Source: a virus. From it: a DNA stretch of 64,000 nucleotides. How positions within the stretch are numbered: position 1 is the stretch's first letter; each line of letters starts with the position of its first letter. Location: the IMG/VR virus record IMGVR_UViG_3300013127_000002, positions 1 to 64,000 of that record; one strand, given 5' to 3'. The notes under the pieces were generated by a model. The model was not told where the DNA came from. It searched no databases and worked only from the letters and a program-made list of their open reading frames with translations. Position numbers and translations under genes: made by a program. Of the stretch, positions 15,416 through 22,820 are shown piece after piece.

Positions 15416-15881
15416 AGTGGTGACGCCGGCGCCTGATCCCGACGACGAAACAGAGGACAACCCCAATTTCAGGGGCGTGATCAACATGCCCACGAAGTTG
15501 GAGGTCGCGTACGTGAGAAAGCTGAAGGGCGGTCCACGGTGCGCAGACCCGCTGCATCCGGTCTACGTTGATAGCCTGGTAGAGGCGTTGGCGTACATGA
15601 TCTCTCTTACAGTTGAAAATCCGCAGGATGTTCCTATCCTCGCCAACATGGTATTCGGTCACCTATCCAAGAGAGTCCAGACGTATTCCGGCGCCCGCTT
15701 TCCGGACATGTACGCGAAGCTCCTGGAGCAGACGTCTTCGATGCACAAAGATCCCGGCAAGCTCATGGAACGCAAGCAGGCGTTTGCTGAGCACTTCACC
15801 ATGCAGCTGAACGGCTACGAGAAGCCGTGTGCTGCGTGCAACCAGTCATGCGAATTCAAGAGTGAGTTCGACAAGGAGTGA
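15375..15881 (+). CDS. Hypothetical protein with C-terminal cysteine cluster
   Basis: 168 residues, GTG start inside the end of the preceding gene with GGAAAGGGAAGAAA upstream. Residues 40-140 are helical; the C-terminus has CAACNQSCEF, three cysteines that could bind metal with another at residue 55 (PRCADP). Translation is probably coupled to the 649-residue gene. No family recognised. Confidence 0.6.
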   Translation: MKKPNRHLKVTISEVVTPAPDPDDETEDNPNFRGVINMPTKLEVAYVRKLKGGPRCADPLHPVYVDSLVEALAYMISLTVENPQDVPILANMVFGHLSKRVQTYSGARFPDMYAKLLEQTSSMHKDPGKLMERKQAFAEHFTMQLNGYEKPCAACNQSCEFKSEFDKE

Positions 15882-15887
15882 AAGAGA

Positions 15888-16112
15888 ATGGGAATGGAGA
15901 TCCGTCCGCTCGATCTTCTGGAGTTCGATGAAGATGTTCCGGCCCCGGAGCCGACGTCGACTCCAAGTACGTCCTTTTCCCCTTTGGGGGTGCTCATCGG
16001 TGCCGCGCTGTCGCGTCTGATGAAAGAGGAGGAGCGTCCTGCTTTGCCTAATATTCGTATCGAGCTGCCCGCGGGTGTCAAAAAGTTCGAGATCCGCATT
16101 CGCTACCGTTAG
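15888..16112 (+). CDS. Hypothetical protein
   Basis: 74 residues, ATG with GGAGTGAAAGAG upstream. Acidic N-terminus with prolines and a basic C-terminus (KKFEIRIRYR). No domain recognised; supported by operon spacing. Confidence 0.5.
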   Translation: MGMEIRPLDLLEFDEDVPAPEPTSTPSTSFSPLGVLIGAALSRLMKEEERPALPNIRIELPAGVKKFEIRIRYR

Positions 16113-16124
16113 GGAGTAAACAAC

Positions 16125-16370
16125 ATGCACGAAGAGTCCGCGGTGATCCCGATTCTCTGTCCCATGTTCTACAAGGGCGAGCGCTGCAACGGCGTTCTCA
16201 ATCGCAAGAGTATCTTCCATACGGACATGGCTACGCATCAGGGAGTCGACCTGAACCACATCACGGAAACGTTTGTTTGCGCGACCTGCAAGGCAACAGT
16301 GTATCGCGCTTACCAGTGGCGAGTGCCTCCGGAGGCACCAGCGTCACAGAGCAACAGCGAGAAGGAGTGA
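16125..16370 (+). CDS. Zinc-binding-like small protein
   Basis: 81 residues. CPMFYKGERCNGVLNR in the first 30 residues and CATCKATVYR near residue 53 give two cysteine pairs, and a histidine HTDMATHQG lies between. Likely a zinc ribbon. TTAGGGAGT upstream. Unknown partner. Confidence 0.55.
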   Translation: MHEESAVIPILCPMFYKGERCNGVLNRKSIFHTDMATHQGVDLNHITETFVCATCKATVYRAYQWRVPPEAPASQSNSEKE

Positions 16371-16377
16371 CCGCGCG

Positions 16378-16569
16378 ATGGCAAGCAACACCAGGAGAAT
16401 AGTCCGCGACCACATCAAGCCCTACACCGGTGCCACCGTGTTTGCGGGGCAGATGCAAGAGCTCGGATGGAACATCATCAAGTTGGAGCGCAATGACCCT
16501 GTGGTGAGAGTCTTCTACGAGAAGGAGTTTCAAGATGGAGATGCCCGAATGGCTGACGAAAGCCGATGA
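16378..16569 (+). CDS. Hypothetical protein
   Basis: 63 residues; AGAAGGAGTGACCGCGCG precedes the ATG. Basic N-terminus (MASNTRRIVRDHIKP), then a beta-type pattern (GWNIIKLERNDPVVRVFY). Its last 35 bases overlap the next gene. No domain recognised. Confidence 0.5.
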   Translation: MASNTRRIVRDHIKPYTGATVFAGQMQELGWNIIKLERNDPVVRVFYEKEFQDGDARMADESR

Positions 16570-16741
16570 GCTTGCCAAGTCCCACGACCCTCTTCCGAAG
16601 AACAAGCTGTACCCGCTGAAGAAACTGCACAGGAATCTGGAAGCGTATCAGGAGCTCCTCATCGAGCTCATCACAACCGTGAGAGCGATCAAGGTCGCGA
16701 TCGCGAAGAAGATCAAAACGATGGAACGTTATGGCTACTAG
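16535..16741 (+). CDS. Short helical protein
   Basis: 68 residues, GAAGGAG upstream. Almost entirely helical (NLEAYQELLIELITTVRAIK). The end overlaps the start of the release-factor gene by 11 bases, indicating coupling to it. Function unknown. Confidence 0.5.
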   Translation: MEMPEWLTKADELAKSHDPLPKNKLYPLKKLHRNLEAYQELLIELITTVRAIKVAIAKKIKTMERYGY

Positions 16742-17480
16742 CCTGAAGACGGCCGCCGAGCAGGCCCGGGCGCTGAAGGAGCGCTCGGGTCTGACCGTGA
16801 TGGAAACCGTCTACGTAGAAATCCGCGCAGCGGAAGGTGGCGACGACGCGAAGCTCCTCGTTCGGGAGATGGCGACGATCTACGCCACGCTCGCAAAGAA
16901 ACACGGTCTCGAAGGAGACATCATTGATGACAGACCTGGGCAGATGGTGCTGGAGTTCTACGGCACCAACGCTCAGGTCTTATTTAGCCGTGAGTCCGGG
17001 GGTCACCGGTGGCAGCGTATCCCCCCTACGGAGAAGCGCGGCCGTGTCCACACATCTACCGTCACCGTTGCTGTAATGTCCCCGCCGCCGGAGCTGCCGA
17101 CGCTCAACCTGGCACACATCCATGAAGAACTCTACCGCAAGGCTGCGGGCAATGGCGGTCAGAACAACAACAAGGTGGCGACGGCTTGCCGCCTTACGCA
17201 CATACCGAGCGGTCTTCGCGTAGAGTGCTGCTCGGAGCGCTCACAGAAAACGAACCGTGACCGGGCGATGAATCTGCTCATCTCCAAGCTGTATACGCTG
17301 CACCAATCCAAGATAGACAATGAGAGAGCCGGCGACCGCAAGGCGCAAGTAGGTAGCGGCATGCGGGGCGACAAAATACGCACGTACAGGGTACAAGATG
17401 ATAGAGCGACCGATCATCGAACAAACAAGAAGACCTCGCTGGAGAAAGTCATGCGAGGAGGATTGGAGGCGTTGTTCTAA
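16731..17480 (+). CDS. RF1-type peptide chain release factor lacking domain 1
   Basis: 249 residues against about 360 for bacterial RF1. Present: EIRAAEGGDDA (RF1 EIRAGTGGDEA), ESGGHRWQRIPPTEKRGRVH with the tripeptide PPT at 98-100 in the place of the RF1 PxT codon-recognition motif, GGQ at 142-144 inside AAGNGGQNNNK, and the domain 4 pattern VTDHR-like ATDHRTN. PxT implies UAA/UAG recognition and GGQ drives peptide release. The missing part is the N-terminal domain that contacts RF3 and the ribosomal stalk. GGQNNNK replaces the usual GGQHVNK. Phage release factors can boost termination or rescue stalled ribosomes; which applies here is unknown. Confidence 0.85.
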   Translation: MATSLKTAAEQARALKERSGLTVMETVYVEIRAAEGGDDAKLLVREMATIYATLAKKHGLEGDIIDDRPGQMVLEFYGTNAQVLFSRESGGHRWQRIPPTEKRGRVHTSTVTVAVMSPPPELPTLNLAHIHEELYRKAAGNGGQNNNKVATACRLTHIPSGLRVECCSERSQKTNRDRAMNLLISKLYTLHQSKIDNERAGDRKAQVGSGMRGDKIRTYRVQDDRATDHRTNKKTSLEKVMRGGLEALF

Positions 17481-17725
17481 TGAAGTATCGCAAGAAGCCC
17501 GTTGTCATCGAGGCCGTTCAGTTCACAGGGAAAAACGATGCTGAAGTCATGGCGTTCTGCCCGACCGCGCGTGACCCGGTGGACAAGAAGCCGAACCTCA
17601 TCATCCCGACGCTGGAAGGCGAGCATCTGTGCTCCGTGGGCGACTGGATCATCAAGGGAGTGAAGGGTGAGTTCTATCCGTGCAAGCCCGACATCTTCGA
17701 AGCCACGTACGAGAGGGCGGAATGA
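17480..17725 (+). CDS. Conserved phage hypothetical protein (KKPVVIEAVQF type)
   Basis: 81 residues, start overlapping the preceding TAA. The opening MKYRKKPVVIEAVQFTG and the end DWIIKGVKGEFYPCKPDIFE are, from memory, hallmarks of a widespread phage and prophage protein of unknown function. No catalytic residues known to me. Confidence 0.7.
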   Translation: MKYRKKPVVIEAVQFTGKNDAEVMAFCPTARDPVDKKPNLIIPTLEGEHLCSVGDWIIKGVKGEFYPCKPDIFEATYERAE

Positions 17726-17847
17726 AGCGCCTTGTTCTAGTGCTCGTAGGCTGGCCGTGCTCTCTGCATGAGTGCCCGTCCGAGTTCTTCCTGTTCAATC
17801 CGGAGCAGTGCTCGCGGCGTCCTATCGCCGATGGGCTATCACACTGA
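17722..17847 (+). CDS. 41-residue possible small protein
   Basis: ATG overlaps the preceding TGA (ATGA), with GAGAGGGCGGA upstream. Product has a short hydrophobic start (MKRLVLVLVGWPC) and cysteines (CSLHECPSEF). It fills the gap before the next gene. Weak support beyond position. Confidence 0.35.
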   Translation: MKRLVLVLVGWPCSLHECPSEFFLFNPEQCSRRPIADGLSH

Positions 17848-17866
17848 GGAAGGAGGCAAGCGGAGA

Positions 17867-18160
17867 ATGAAAACGAAGAAAAAGAAAACGCCGCAGGAGA
17901 AGCCGGTCGAGTCGACGATCCGAGTGGACTTCGTCCAAGCCGCCGGTACGGCTATCCCGCTCTGCTGGATACCCGCTCCCGACGTAAAGGCGCTCATCAA
18001 GTTTCTTACCACGCATGCGCCGTTGATAGACCAGGACCGCGTTGTCCGGGCGCAGTACTACGCTGTTGCGGACGTACTCGGCCAGTACGTGCGTGAAGCG
18101 GAAGCGCGCAATGACAAGTCCGAAACGCGGGGGTTCACTTACCCAGACAAGGACAAGTAG
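17867..18160 (+). CDS. Hypothetical protein
   Basis: 97 residues; AAGGAGGCAAGCGGAGA precedes the ATG. Lysine-rich first 13 residues, then an alpha/beta body (VDFVQAAGTAIPLCWIPAP). Its TAG is followed immediately by the ATG of the cyclic-phosphate receiver-like gene. No domain recognised. Confidence 0.55.
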   Translation: MKTKKKKTPQEKPVESTIRVDFVQAAGTAIPLCWIPAPDVKALIKFLTTHAPLIDQDRVVRAQYYAVADVLGQYVREAEARNDKSETRGFTYPDKDK

Positions 18161-18496
18161 ATGTCGAGTGACCGTACTCTTCTGATAGACGATCTCCGCG
18201 GTTTCAGCGGAGTGGACATCATCGCGCGCAACTACTACGACGGTGTGTGGGAGCTTCAACACCACGGGCCGTGGAACACTCTCTACCTTGATTACGATTT
18301 CGGGGACACGGGGTCGTACGATCCCGAGCGCGGGCGTAACATGAACGGACACGACGTGCTTGTCTGGCTGGAGAACCACCCGGAGCACATGCCGGAGATG
18401 ATCGTGATCGTCAGCGATAATCCGAATGGTCGTGAGCAAATGAACCGGGCACTCAAGTCGATGGCGGAGAGGTTCCGCTTCTCCCCTGCACTCTGA
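18161..18496 (+). CDS. Cyclic-phosphate-processing receiver-like (cREC) protein
   Basis: 111 residues. LLIDDLRG with Asp10 and Asp11, LYLDYDFGD with Asp44 and Asp46, NGHDVLVWLENH and IVIVSDNPNGREQMNRAL follow the order of the small receiver-like family that Burroughs and Aravind predicted to process cyclic phosphates in RNA repair contexts. Single-domain length fits. It lies 0.7 kb after the release factor gene; a joint role in translation or RNA rescue is possible but is inference. A hairpin follows the gene. Confidence 0.65.
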   Translation: MSSDRTLLIDDLRGFSGVDIIARNYYDGVWELQHHGPWNTLYLDYDFGDTGSYDPERGRNMNGHDVLVWLENHPEHMPEMIVIVSDNPNGREQMNRALKSMAERFRFSPAL

Positions 18497-18506
18497 ATTT
18501 CTGGAC

Positions 18507-18547
18507 GCTACCCGTCAGTCGCGTGTATAACGTGTCTGACGGGTAGC
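18507..18547 (+). terminator. Perfect 12-bp hairpin
   Basis: GCTACCCGTCAG (18507-18518) and CTGACGGGTAGC (18536-18547) are perfectly complementary with a 17-base loop. No T tract follows, so it may be a bidirectional barrier, an RNA processing site or an operator instead of a simple terminator. Confidence 0.5.
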
Positions 18548-18564
18548 AACAGGAGTATAAGACA

Positions 18565-18789
18565 GTGACAGACGAATCGATCGCGAATCCCGAAACCCAA
18601 GCACGTGTGCTCGATTTTTTTGGCTGTCGCAAAGGTGGCGTTGTTCCTCCCGGCATGCGGCGTGTCGTCTCAGACATCGTCAAGAAGAACGCGGATTCTC
18701 TCAATGAATCCATTCTCGAACACGAGAAGAAGAACGTCCCGGAAGAGCCGGTTGCAACATCCAAAAAGCGCAAGCCCAAGCACAAGTAG
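18565..18789 (+). CDS. Hypothetical basic-tailed protein
   Basis: 74 residues; GTG start with ACAGGAG upstream, directly after the hairpin. Helical middle and a strongly basic tail (SKKRKPKHK). The segment RVLDFFGCRKGGVVPPG has no recognised match. Confidence 0.5.
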   Translation: MTDESIANPETQARVLDFFGCRKGGVVPPGMRRVVSDIVKKNADSLNESILEHEKKNVPEEPVATSKKRKPKHK

Positions 18790-18794
18790 TACGG

Positions 18795-18826
18795 TATACT
18801 GATGCTTGTAGGGACGTGCATGTCCC
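18795..18826 (+). promoter_or_regulatory. TATACT box with 5'-leader hairpin
   Basis: TATACT at 18795-18800, then GGGAC (18811-18815) and GTCCC (18822-18826) forming a small hairpin right before AAGGAGG. The same arrangement (-10-like box, GGACGT hairpin, ribosome binding site) recurs before the fibre gene at 51777. Confidence 0.45.
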
Positions 18827-18838
18827 AAGGAGGAATCC

Positions 18839-19018
18839 ATGGCGGACCAGGAGCTCAATCCCCTTCAGCAGGCAAAGCAGAAGCTTGCTGAGAACATGAC
18901 GATGAAAAACGTTCTGGCTTCTTTGCGGGGAGTTATCGCGAAGAATGCCCCTGACACTCTTCCTCGATTTGACAACTACAAGCAGAGCCTGCGGGATCGC
19001 GGTATACAGGTGGACTGA
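18839..19018 (+). CDS. 59-residue helical protein
   Basis: CAAGGAGGAATCC precedes the ATG, an excellent ribosome binding site. The product is helical and charged (QQAKQKLAENMTMKNVLASL). First gene after the TATACT/hairpin element. Unknown function. Confidence 0.5.
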   Translation: MADQELNPLQQAKQKLAENMTMKNVLASLRGVIAKNAPDTLPRFDNYKQSLRDRGIQVD

Positions 19019-19052
19019 GCAGGCCGCGGGTACCGGAAAGGAGCGAGGCGCC

Positions 19053-19526
19053 GTGCCAAAAGACCACAGCAGTGTTATTCCTGGAGCACCTCCCGTTGAA
19101 CTTGCAAAGAATGGCATCAAGGTCACGATCCGGTGGAAGTTCATCGCTGCTATAGTCAGTACCGCTGTCGGGGCCTTGGGTGTAGCGGGCGTCACCGCAG
19201 TTGTGGGGGTCAACTTTGCTTCTGCTACAGAGCTGTCCGAGTTCAAGTCCGACCAGGACATGCAGCACTCGCGTATCAACAAGACTCTCGAAGACCAGGA
19301 TACGCACGCCAAAGCCCAAGACACGCGAATAGAAGAGATCAGCAAGACTGTGTCCTCGGTGCAGACGATCCAGCAGCGGGACGTGGCTCGCAATGAAGCC
19401 CGGCGCCTTACCGAGAAGATCCCCAAACGCGAAGAAAGAGAAGAGACCTACGACCGTCTCTACGAGCTCAACCTCAAGAGGTTACAGCGCGGAGATGACC
19501 CGTGCGGTTCTGTCAGCTGTGACTAG
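19053..19526 (+). CDS. Membrane-anchored coiled-coil protein
   Basis: GTG start with GAAAGGAGCGAGG upstream; 157 residues. A hydrophobic alanine/glycine-rich segment (about residues 26-52, FIAAIVSTAVGALGVAGVTA) spans the membrane and is followed by a long coiled coil (about 60-140). The soluble part would face away from the N-terminus. Resembles holin-associated or spanin-like proteins in layout only. Confidence 0.6.
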   Translation: MPKDHSSVIPGAPPVELAKNGIKVTIRWKFIAAIVSTAVGALGVAGVTAVVGVNFASATELSEFKSDQDMQHSRINKTLEDQDTHAKAQDTRIEEISKTVSSVQTIQQRDVARNEARRLTEKIPKREEREETYDRLYELNLKRLQRGDDPCGSVSCD

Positions 19527-19546
19527 CTCTTCCCCCGGTTTTTCGC

Positions 19547-19552
19547 TACACT
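19547..19552 (+). promoter_or_regulatory. TACACT box, possibly leaderless start
   Basis: TTTTTCGCTACACTCTTAGC runs straight into ATG-ATG at 19559. There is no ribosome binding site, and a transcript starting about seven bases after TACACT would begin at the start codon. The related block GCTACACTCCTAGTCATG occurs on the minus strand at 31063-31080. Confidence 0.45.
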
Positions 19553-19558
19553 CTTAGC

Positions 19559-20566
19559 ATGATGACGAAAACCCAGCAAATCATCGCCGGGCTGATCAAG
19601 CATGCCGAGAAGACGGCGATGCACGGTTACCCGGACTACCAGATGACCGAACCGCAGCAGCCGCCCCTCCCACAGATGTCCATCGACATGTACGGCAACG
19701 CCGGGTACTTCGCAGGCAATCCTGACCCTGATCCGATGGAGGAGGCGGTTCCTGTTCCTCCTTCCACGGACGCCCCGGCGCGTGGCCTTCTCAGCGGCTT
19801 CCCCGGCCGCTTCGTTGCCGGCGGCGCTATGGCGGGCAGTTTTGCCGGTAAGTCCCTTGTCGAGGATTCACTGAAGCGCGAAGGCCGCATGATCAACTTC
19901 CTCCAGGGGAAGGGCGGGCCCGGCTCTCCGGTGGTTCAGGATATTCTCTTGAAGGGTTTGGAGAAGGGGAAGATCGCGCCGGACCAGCTCTCCGAAGCGC
20001 GTGCGATGCTGACCGACCCGAACCGCTTGAAGAACGAGTACTTCAAGTCACCAGGAGCGTGGGAGCAAGCGCTCAAGAAATCTCGCAAAGCGTACTGGCA
20101 GTCCATGGGCAAAGGCCCAGGACTCGGCATTCTCGGCGGCGCGGCGTTGGGTCTGGGAGCAGGGGTGTTGTACAACAAGTTCTTCAACAAGGAGTCCGCG
20201 GACCGTGGGCCGGGCCTGCTCAGCAAGTTTTCCGAGTCGGCACGTACGCTGTACCCGACAGTCTACGAGCTGCAACGTCAAGGTGTTCAACCTGGACGCG
20301 GCTATCCTCTCAGTACCAGAGCTTTCAAGGCACCACCGCCCAAGCCGGAGTTTGTGGAGACCGCGTGGCGCGGCTACACGCCCAAGCCCTCTCCGTATGC
20401 CGCTACGGCGTTGCACGAAGTTCCGATGATGTCGTCGCATCCGTTGTCGAGAGCTGCGGCGGTGACGCAAGATGTGACGCGCGCTGCCAGGATACCCGCG
20501 CTCCAGGAGGTTACGCGCGTAGGCAAGGGAATACTCGGAGTGACTAGCCGGGGCCGTATTCGATGA
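19559..20566 (+). CDS. Array protein 1: diverged tag, Gly-rich membrane-like segment
   Basis: 335 residues; ATG at 19559 or 19562. The N-terminus MTKTQQIIAGLIKHAEKTA is a diverged form of the array tag. Residues 175-210 are a glycine/alanine-rich hydrophobic stretch (GLGILGGAALGLGAGVLYNK), as at the ends of many array members. The rest is proline-rich and helical. First gene of the tagged array and probably the first in its transcript. Probably a virion or prohead protein; inference from neighbourhood. Confidence 0.6.
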   Translation: MMTKTQQIIAGLIKHAEKTAMHGYPDYQMTEPQQPPLPQMSIDMYGNAGYFAGNPDPDPMEEAVPVPPSTDAPARGLLSGFPGRFVAGGAMAGSFAGKSLVEDSLKREGRMINFLQGKGGPGSPVVQDILLKGLEKGKIAPDQLSEARAMLTDPNRLKNEYFKSPGAWEQALKKSRKAYWQSMGKGPGLGILGGAALGLGAGVLYNKFFNKESADRGPGLLSKFSESARTLYPTVYELQRQGVQPGRGYPLSTRAFKAPPPKPEFVETAWRGYTPKPSPYAATALHEVPMMSSHPLSRAAAVTQDVTRAARIPALQEVTRVGKGILGVTSRGRIR

Positions 20567-20760
20567 AGATCATCGACACAGAGATTGGTTCGGTAGTCAG
20601 TCTTTACGTTGTAAAGTGCGATTGCGGGTACGTGTTCAAGTCCCGGACAGACCGCTGGAAGATGACATGCCCTGGTTGTCAGAAGTCCGCGAGAACTCGG
20701 GATCTTGATGACCAGGATTACGGGTTGCGTGACACGGACGATTTCGAGGACCCAACGTGA
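20563..20760 (+). CDS. Small zinc-ribbon protein
   Basis: 65 residues, ATG overlapping the preceding TGA. CDCGYVFKSRTDRWKMTCPG gives CxC and CxxC knuckles, a typical zinc ribbon, followed by an acidic tail (DDFEDPT). Lies inside the array without a tag. Confidence 0.6.
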   Translation: MKIIDTEIGSVVSLYVVKCDCGYVFKSRTDRWKMTCPGCQKSARTRDLDDQDYGLRDTDDFEDPT

Positions 20761-21200
20761 TAAAGACTTCATCCCAGATTGCCGACGAAGTGTTGACCAA
20801 GCTGGCTGTGAACTTCCTGCGTCAGGCAGTGAAGGGTCAGAAGTCCACGCAGCGGGCCATCCAGGCACCAGCGAAACTGCGTGAGCCCAAATCCGTTATC
20901 GCAGCGCCTAAGCCGAAGGCGCCGAAGACGCAGTCTCCCGCACCCCCGAAGCTCCCGGCACCTGAAAAGAAGACACTGAAGCCGGCGAAGGTCGAGGGTG
21001 TGGCGGTCCCGAAAGCGGTGGTAGAGCCGGTGAAGGCACCGGAGCCGAAGCTGACGCAGCCGGGAAAGACGCTGACTCCACCTAAGGCTCCGCAGACGGC
21101 GACGAAAGCGCAGGTACCGCCCGGCACCAAGAAGACGACGAGTCCGTCTGAACAGCAACAGGCGGGTGCGGGGTACTTCAATACCCGTCCAGGGTCGTAA
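20757..21200 (+). CDS. Array protein 2: KTSSQIADEVLTKLA tag, Lys/Pro/Ala tail
   Basis: GTG start overlapping the previous TGA; 147 residues. The tag IKTSSQIADEVLTKLA opens the protein. The remaining 120 residues are low complexity, rich in K, P, A and T (APKPKAPKTQSPAPPKLPAP), and so extended, basic and DNA- or polymer-binding in character. Unlike most array members it lacks a glycine-rich hydrophobic end. Confidence 0.6.
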   Translation: MIKTSSQIADEVLTKLAVNFLRQAVKGQKSTQRAIQAPAKLREPKSVIAAPKPKAPKTQSPAPPKLPAPEKKTLKPAKVEGVAVPKAVVEPVKAPEPKLTQPGKTLTPPKAPQTATKAQVPPGTKKTTSPSEQQQAGAGYFNTRPGS

Positions 21201-21210
21201 GAGGTATTCG

Positions 21211-21405
21211 ATGAAGTACATTCTCGCTCTACTGACCACCGCAATTCTAATGACCAGCGGGTGCACGCCGGCCGCTCTCAAGTACGCCCAAGGACGCAAC
21301 CCCGGGTGCCAGGTCACAACGTTACAGCGCACTGGTGCCTCGACGGCTGTGCTGATACAATGTCCTGGACAAGACCCAAGGACGGAAACGTTCACGGAGA
21401 GATAA
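21211..21405 (+). CDS. Small lipoprotein
   Basis: 64 residues; start at 21211 with AAGAGG upstream. A signal peptide (MKYILALLTTAILMTSG) is followed by Cys18, a lipobox-like site, so the mature protein would be membrane-tethered outside the cytoplasm. The 3' end (ETFTER) is copied in the orphan tag at 21793-21831. Possible roles: outer-membrane spanin or superinfection exclusion; neither is demonstrated. Confidence 0.6.
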   Translation: MKYILALLTTAILMTSGCTPAALKYAQGRNPGCQVTTLQRTGASTAVLIQCPGQDPRTETFTER

Positions 21406-21421
21406 GGACAGGAGGTGCGTT

Positions 21422-21793
21422 ATGCTGAAAACAGCCAACCAAATAGGTAGCGAAGTCCTGACCAAGCTCGCAGACCTGAGTGACTCTCAGCGGTTTTCGC
21501 GAAACGTGGTAGGTACCTTGGGCGTTCTTCCGTACGTGGGGGGACTCGCCGCCCCGATTTATGCCGGCGCTACTGCACCAAAGGGTGAGGGTTGGAGCCG
21601 TGCTGGTGGCGTTCTTGGTTGGGAGATGCTTGGTAGCGTTCCTGGTTATGCGGCGTTGCTGGCGGGTCGGGGTATGGGGAACGCAGGTCTCCAATTCGGC
21701 GGATTGGCCGCGGGTCTTCTGGGACAAGGACTCGGTGCGGGATACGGGATGCATCGTGCTATAGCGGCTGAAAACGAAGCGCGAGGGCGGTGA
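21422..21793 (+). CDS. Array protein 3: KTANQIGSEVLTKLA tag, Gly-rich
   Basis: 123 residues, CAGGAGG upstream. LKTANQIGSEVLTKLA opens the protein; from residue 25 it is almost wholly glycine, alanine and leucine rich (LGVLPYVGGLAAPIYAGA, LQFGGLAAGLLGQGLG), suggesting membrane insertion or glycine-zipper assembly. Tight spacing to its neighbours. Confidence 0.6.
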   Translation: MLKTANQIGSEVLTKLADLSDSQRFSRNVVGTLGVLPYVGGLAAPIYAGATAPKGEGWSRAGGVLGWEMLGSVPGYAALLAGRGMGNAGLQFGGLAAGLLGQGLGAGYGMHRAIAAENEARGR

Positions 21794-21831
21794 TGATCAA
21801 GACAGCATCCGAAACGTTTACGGAGATGTAG
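21793..21831 (+). pseudogene. Orphan tag remnant (MIKTASETFTEM)
   Basis: A 12-codon frame, ATG to TAG. It starts with the array tag (MIKTASE) and then continues as ETFTE, the same words that end the lipoprotein at 21205-21405. At the DNA level GAAACGTTYACGGAGA is shared with the lipoprotein end. It looks like a recombination scar joining a tag to another gene's tail. Confidence 0.5.
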
Positions 21832-21835
21832 GAAC

Positions 21836-22546
21836 ATGCAGAAGACGGCATCCGACATTGGGAACGAAGTTCTGATGAAGCTCGCGCTCTCGCCGGAATA
21901 CATCCAGCGGGCGTTGTCGGGACGTACCCTACGGCAGATGGTGTACGGCAAGACGACGCCCCACAACCTCGAAGGGTTCGGGAACATGATCGCCGATGTC
22001 GCTGCGGCGTCTCCTCGTGCCGCTCGTGCGACGGGAGCTCCGGCATCTCGGGCCGAGATACTTTCCCAGCTGGCGGAAATGCCCGCGGCGGATAGAGCAG
22101 AAGCCAACCGGTTCTTCCGGGAGGTGGCGAACACTGTTGAAAGTGTCCCCATGTCGGCGCGTGTACAGCTAGCCCCAGAGGTAGCAGCGGCCATGCCGGG
22201 GGCGGGAGCGGCGGGTATCAATCTGGGCGTGCCTTCGTTGGCGCAGCGACTTCGCATCAACCGGTTGTCGCGTCGTGCGGGTGTTGGCGCGCCGTTTGGT
22301 ACACATGAGCATTCCGTGTGGGCAGGCGATGTGCGTCCGCGCGCAACAGCTTCTCCTGAGGTCGCTGCTCCGGCAGCCGCTGCTTCCCCAGCAGCCGCCG
22401 CTCCAGTGTCCGTAGGTGGCGGCGGAGGCGGAGGCGGAGGCGGCGGAGGCGGTGGCAGCTCGATGGCTCCATGGCTGATCGGTGGCTTGGGTGCGGCCGG
22501 ACTCGGTGGAGCAGGGTATGGCCTTTACCGAGCGACGAGAGACTGA
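21836..22546 (+). CDS. Array protein 4: KTASDIGNEVLMKLA tag, polyglycine run
   Basis: 236 residues, TAGGAAC upstream. QKTASDIGNEVLMKLALS opens the protein. A helical middle is followed by a proline/alanine linker, then about 14 consecutive glycines and the hydrophobic end APWLIGGLGAAGLGGAGYGL. The polyglycine run acts as a flexible linker to a probable membrane or packing segment. Confidence 0.6.
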   Translation: MQKTASDIGNEVLMKLALSPEYIQRALSGRTLRQMVYGKTTPHNLEGFGNMIADVAAASPRAARATGAPASRAEILSQLAEMPAADRAEANRFFREVANTVESVPMSARVQLAPEVAAAMPGAGAAGINLGVPSLAQRLRINRLSRRAGVGAPFGTHEHSVWAGDVRPRATASPEVAAPAAAASPAAAAPVSVGGGGGGGGGGGGGGSSMAPWLIGGLGAAGLGGAGYGLYRATRD

Positions 22547-22547
22547 A

Positions 22548-22820
22548 GTGCAAAAAACAGCATCCCAGATCGGCAACGAGGTTCTCAACAAGGTGGCTTC
22601 AGTCGAGGAAGCTGCGGAGAACACGTTGAGAGAAGTGCGGGACATGCACCAGCGAAGCGCGTTAAAGTACCAGGCGGCCATGCGCGAGAACCAGGCGGCG
22701 GCGGCGTCACACATTGCGCGCAACAAACTGTTGAAAGGTTTGGGAATCGCAGGTGCTCTCGGTTTGGGCGGCTATGCTCTTTACCAGCTTGGAAAAGATG
22801 ATGATCAAGACCGCGTCTGA
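22548..22820 (+). CDS. Array protein 5: KTASQIGNEVLNKVA tag
   Basis: GTG start one base after the previous stop; chosen because it places VQKTASQIGNEVLNKVA at the N-terminus like its neighbours. 90 residues: tag, a charged helix (residues 18-60), then KGLGIAGALGLGGYALYQLG, a glycine-zipper-like hydrophobic segment, and an acidic end. This is the simplest complete example of the tag-helix-zipper layout. Confidence 0.6.
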   Translation: MQKTASQIGNEVLNKVASVEEAAENTLREVRDMHQRSALKYQAAMRENQAAAASHIARNKLLKGLGIAGALGLGGYALYQLGKDDDQDRV

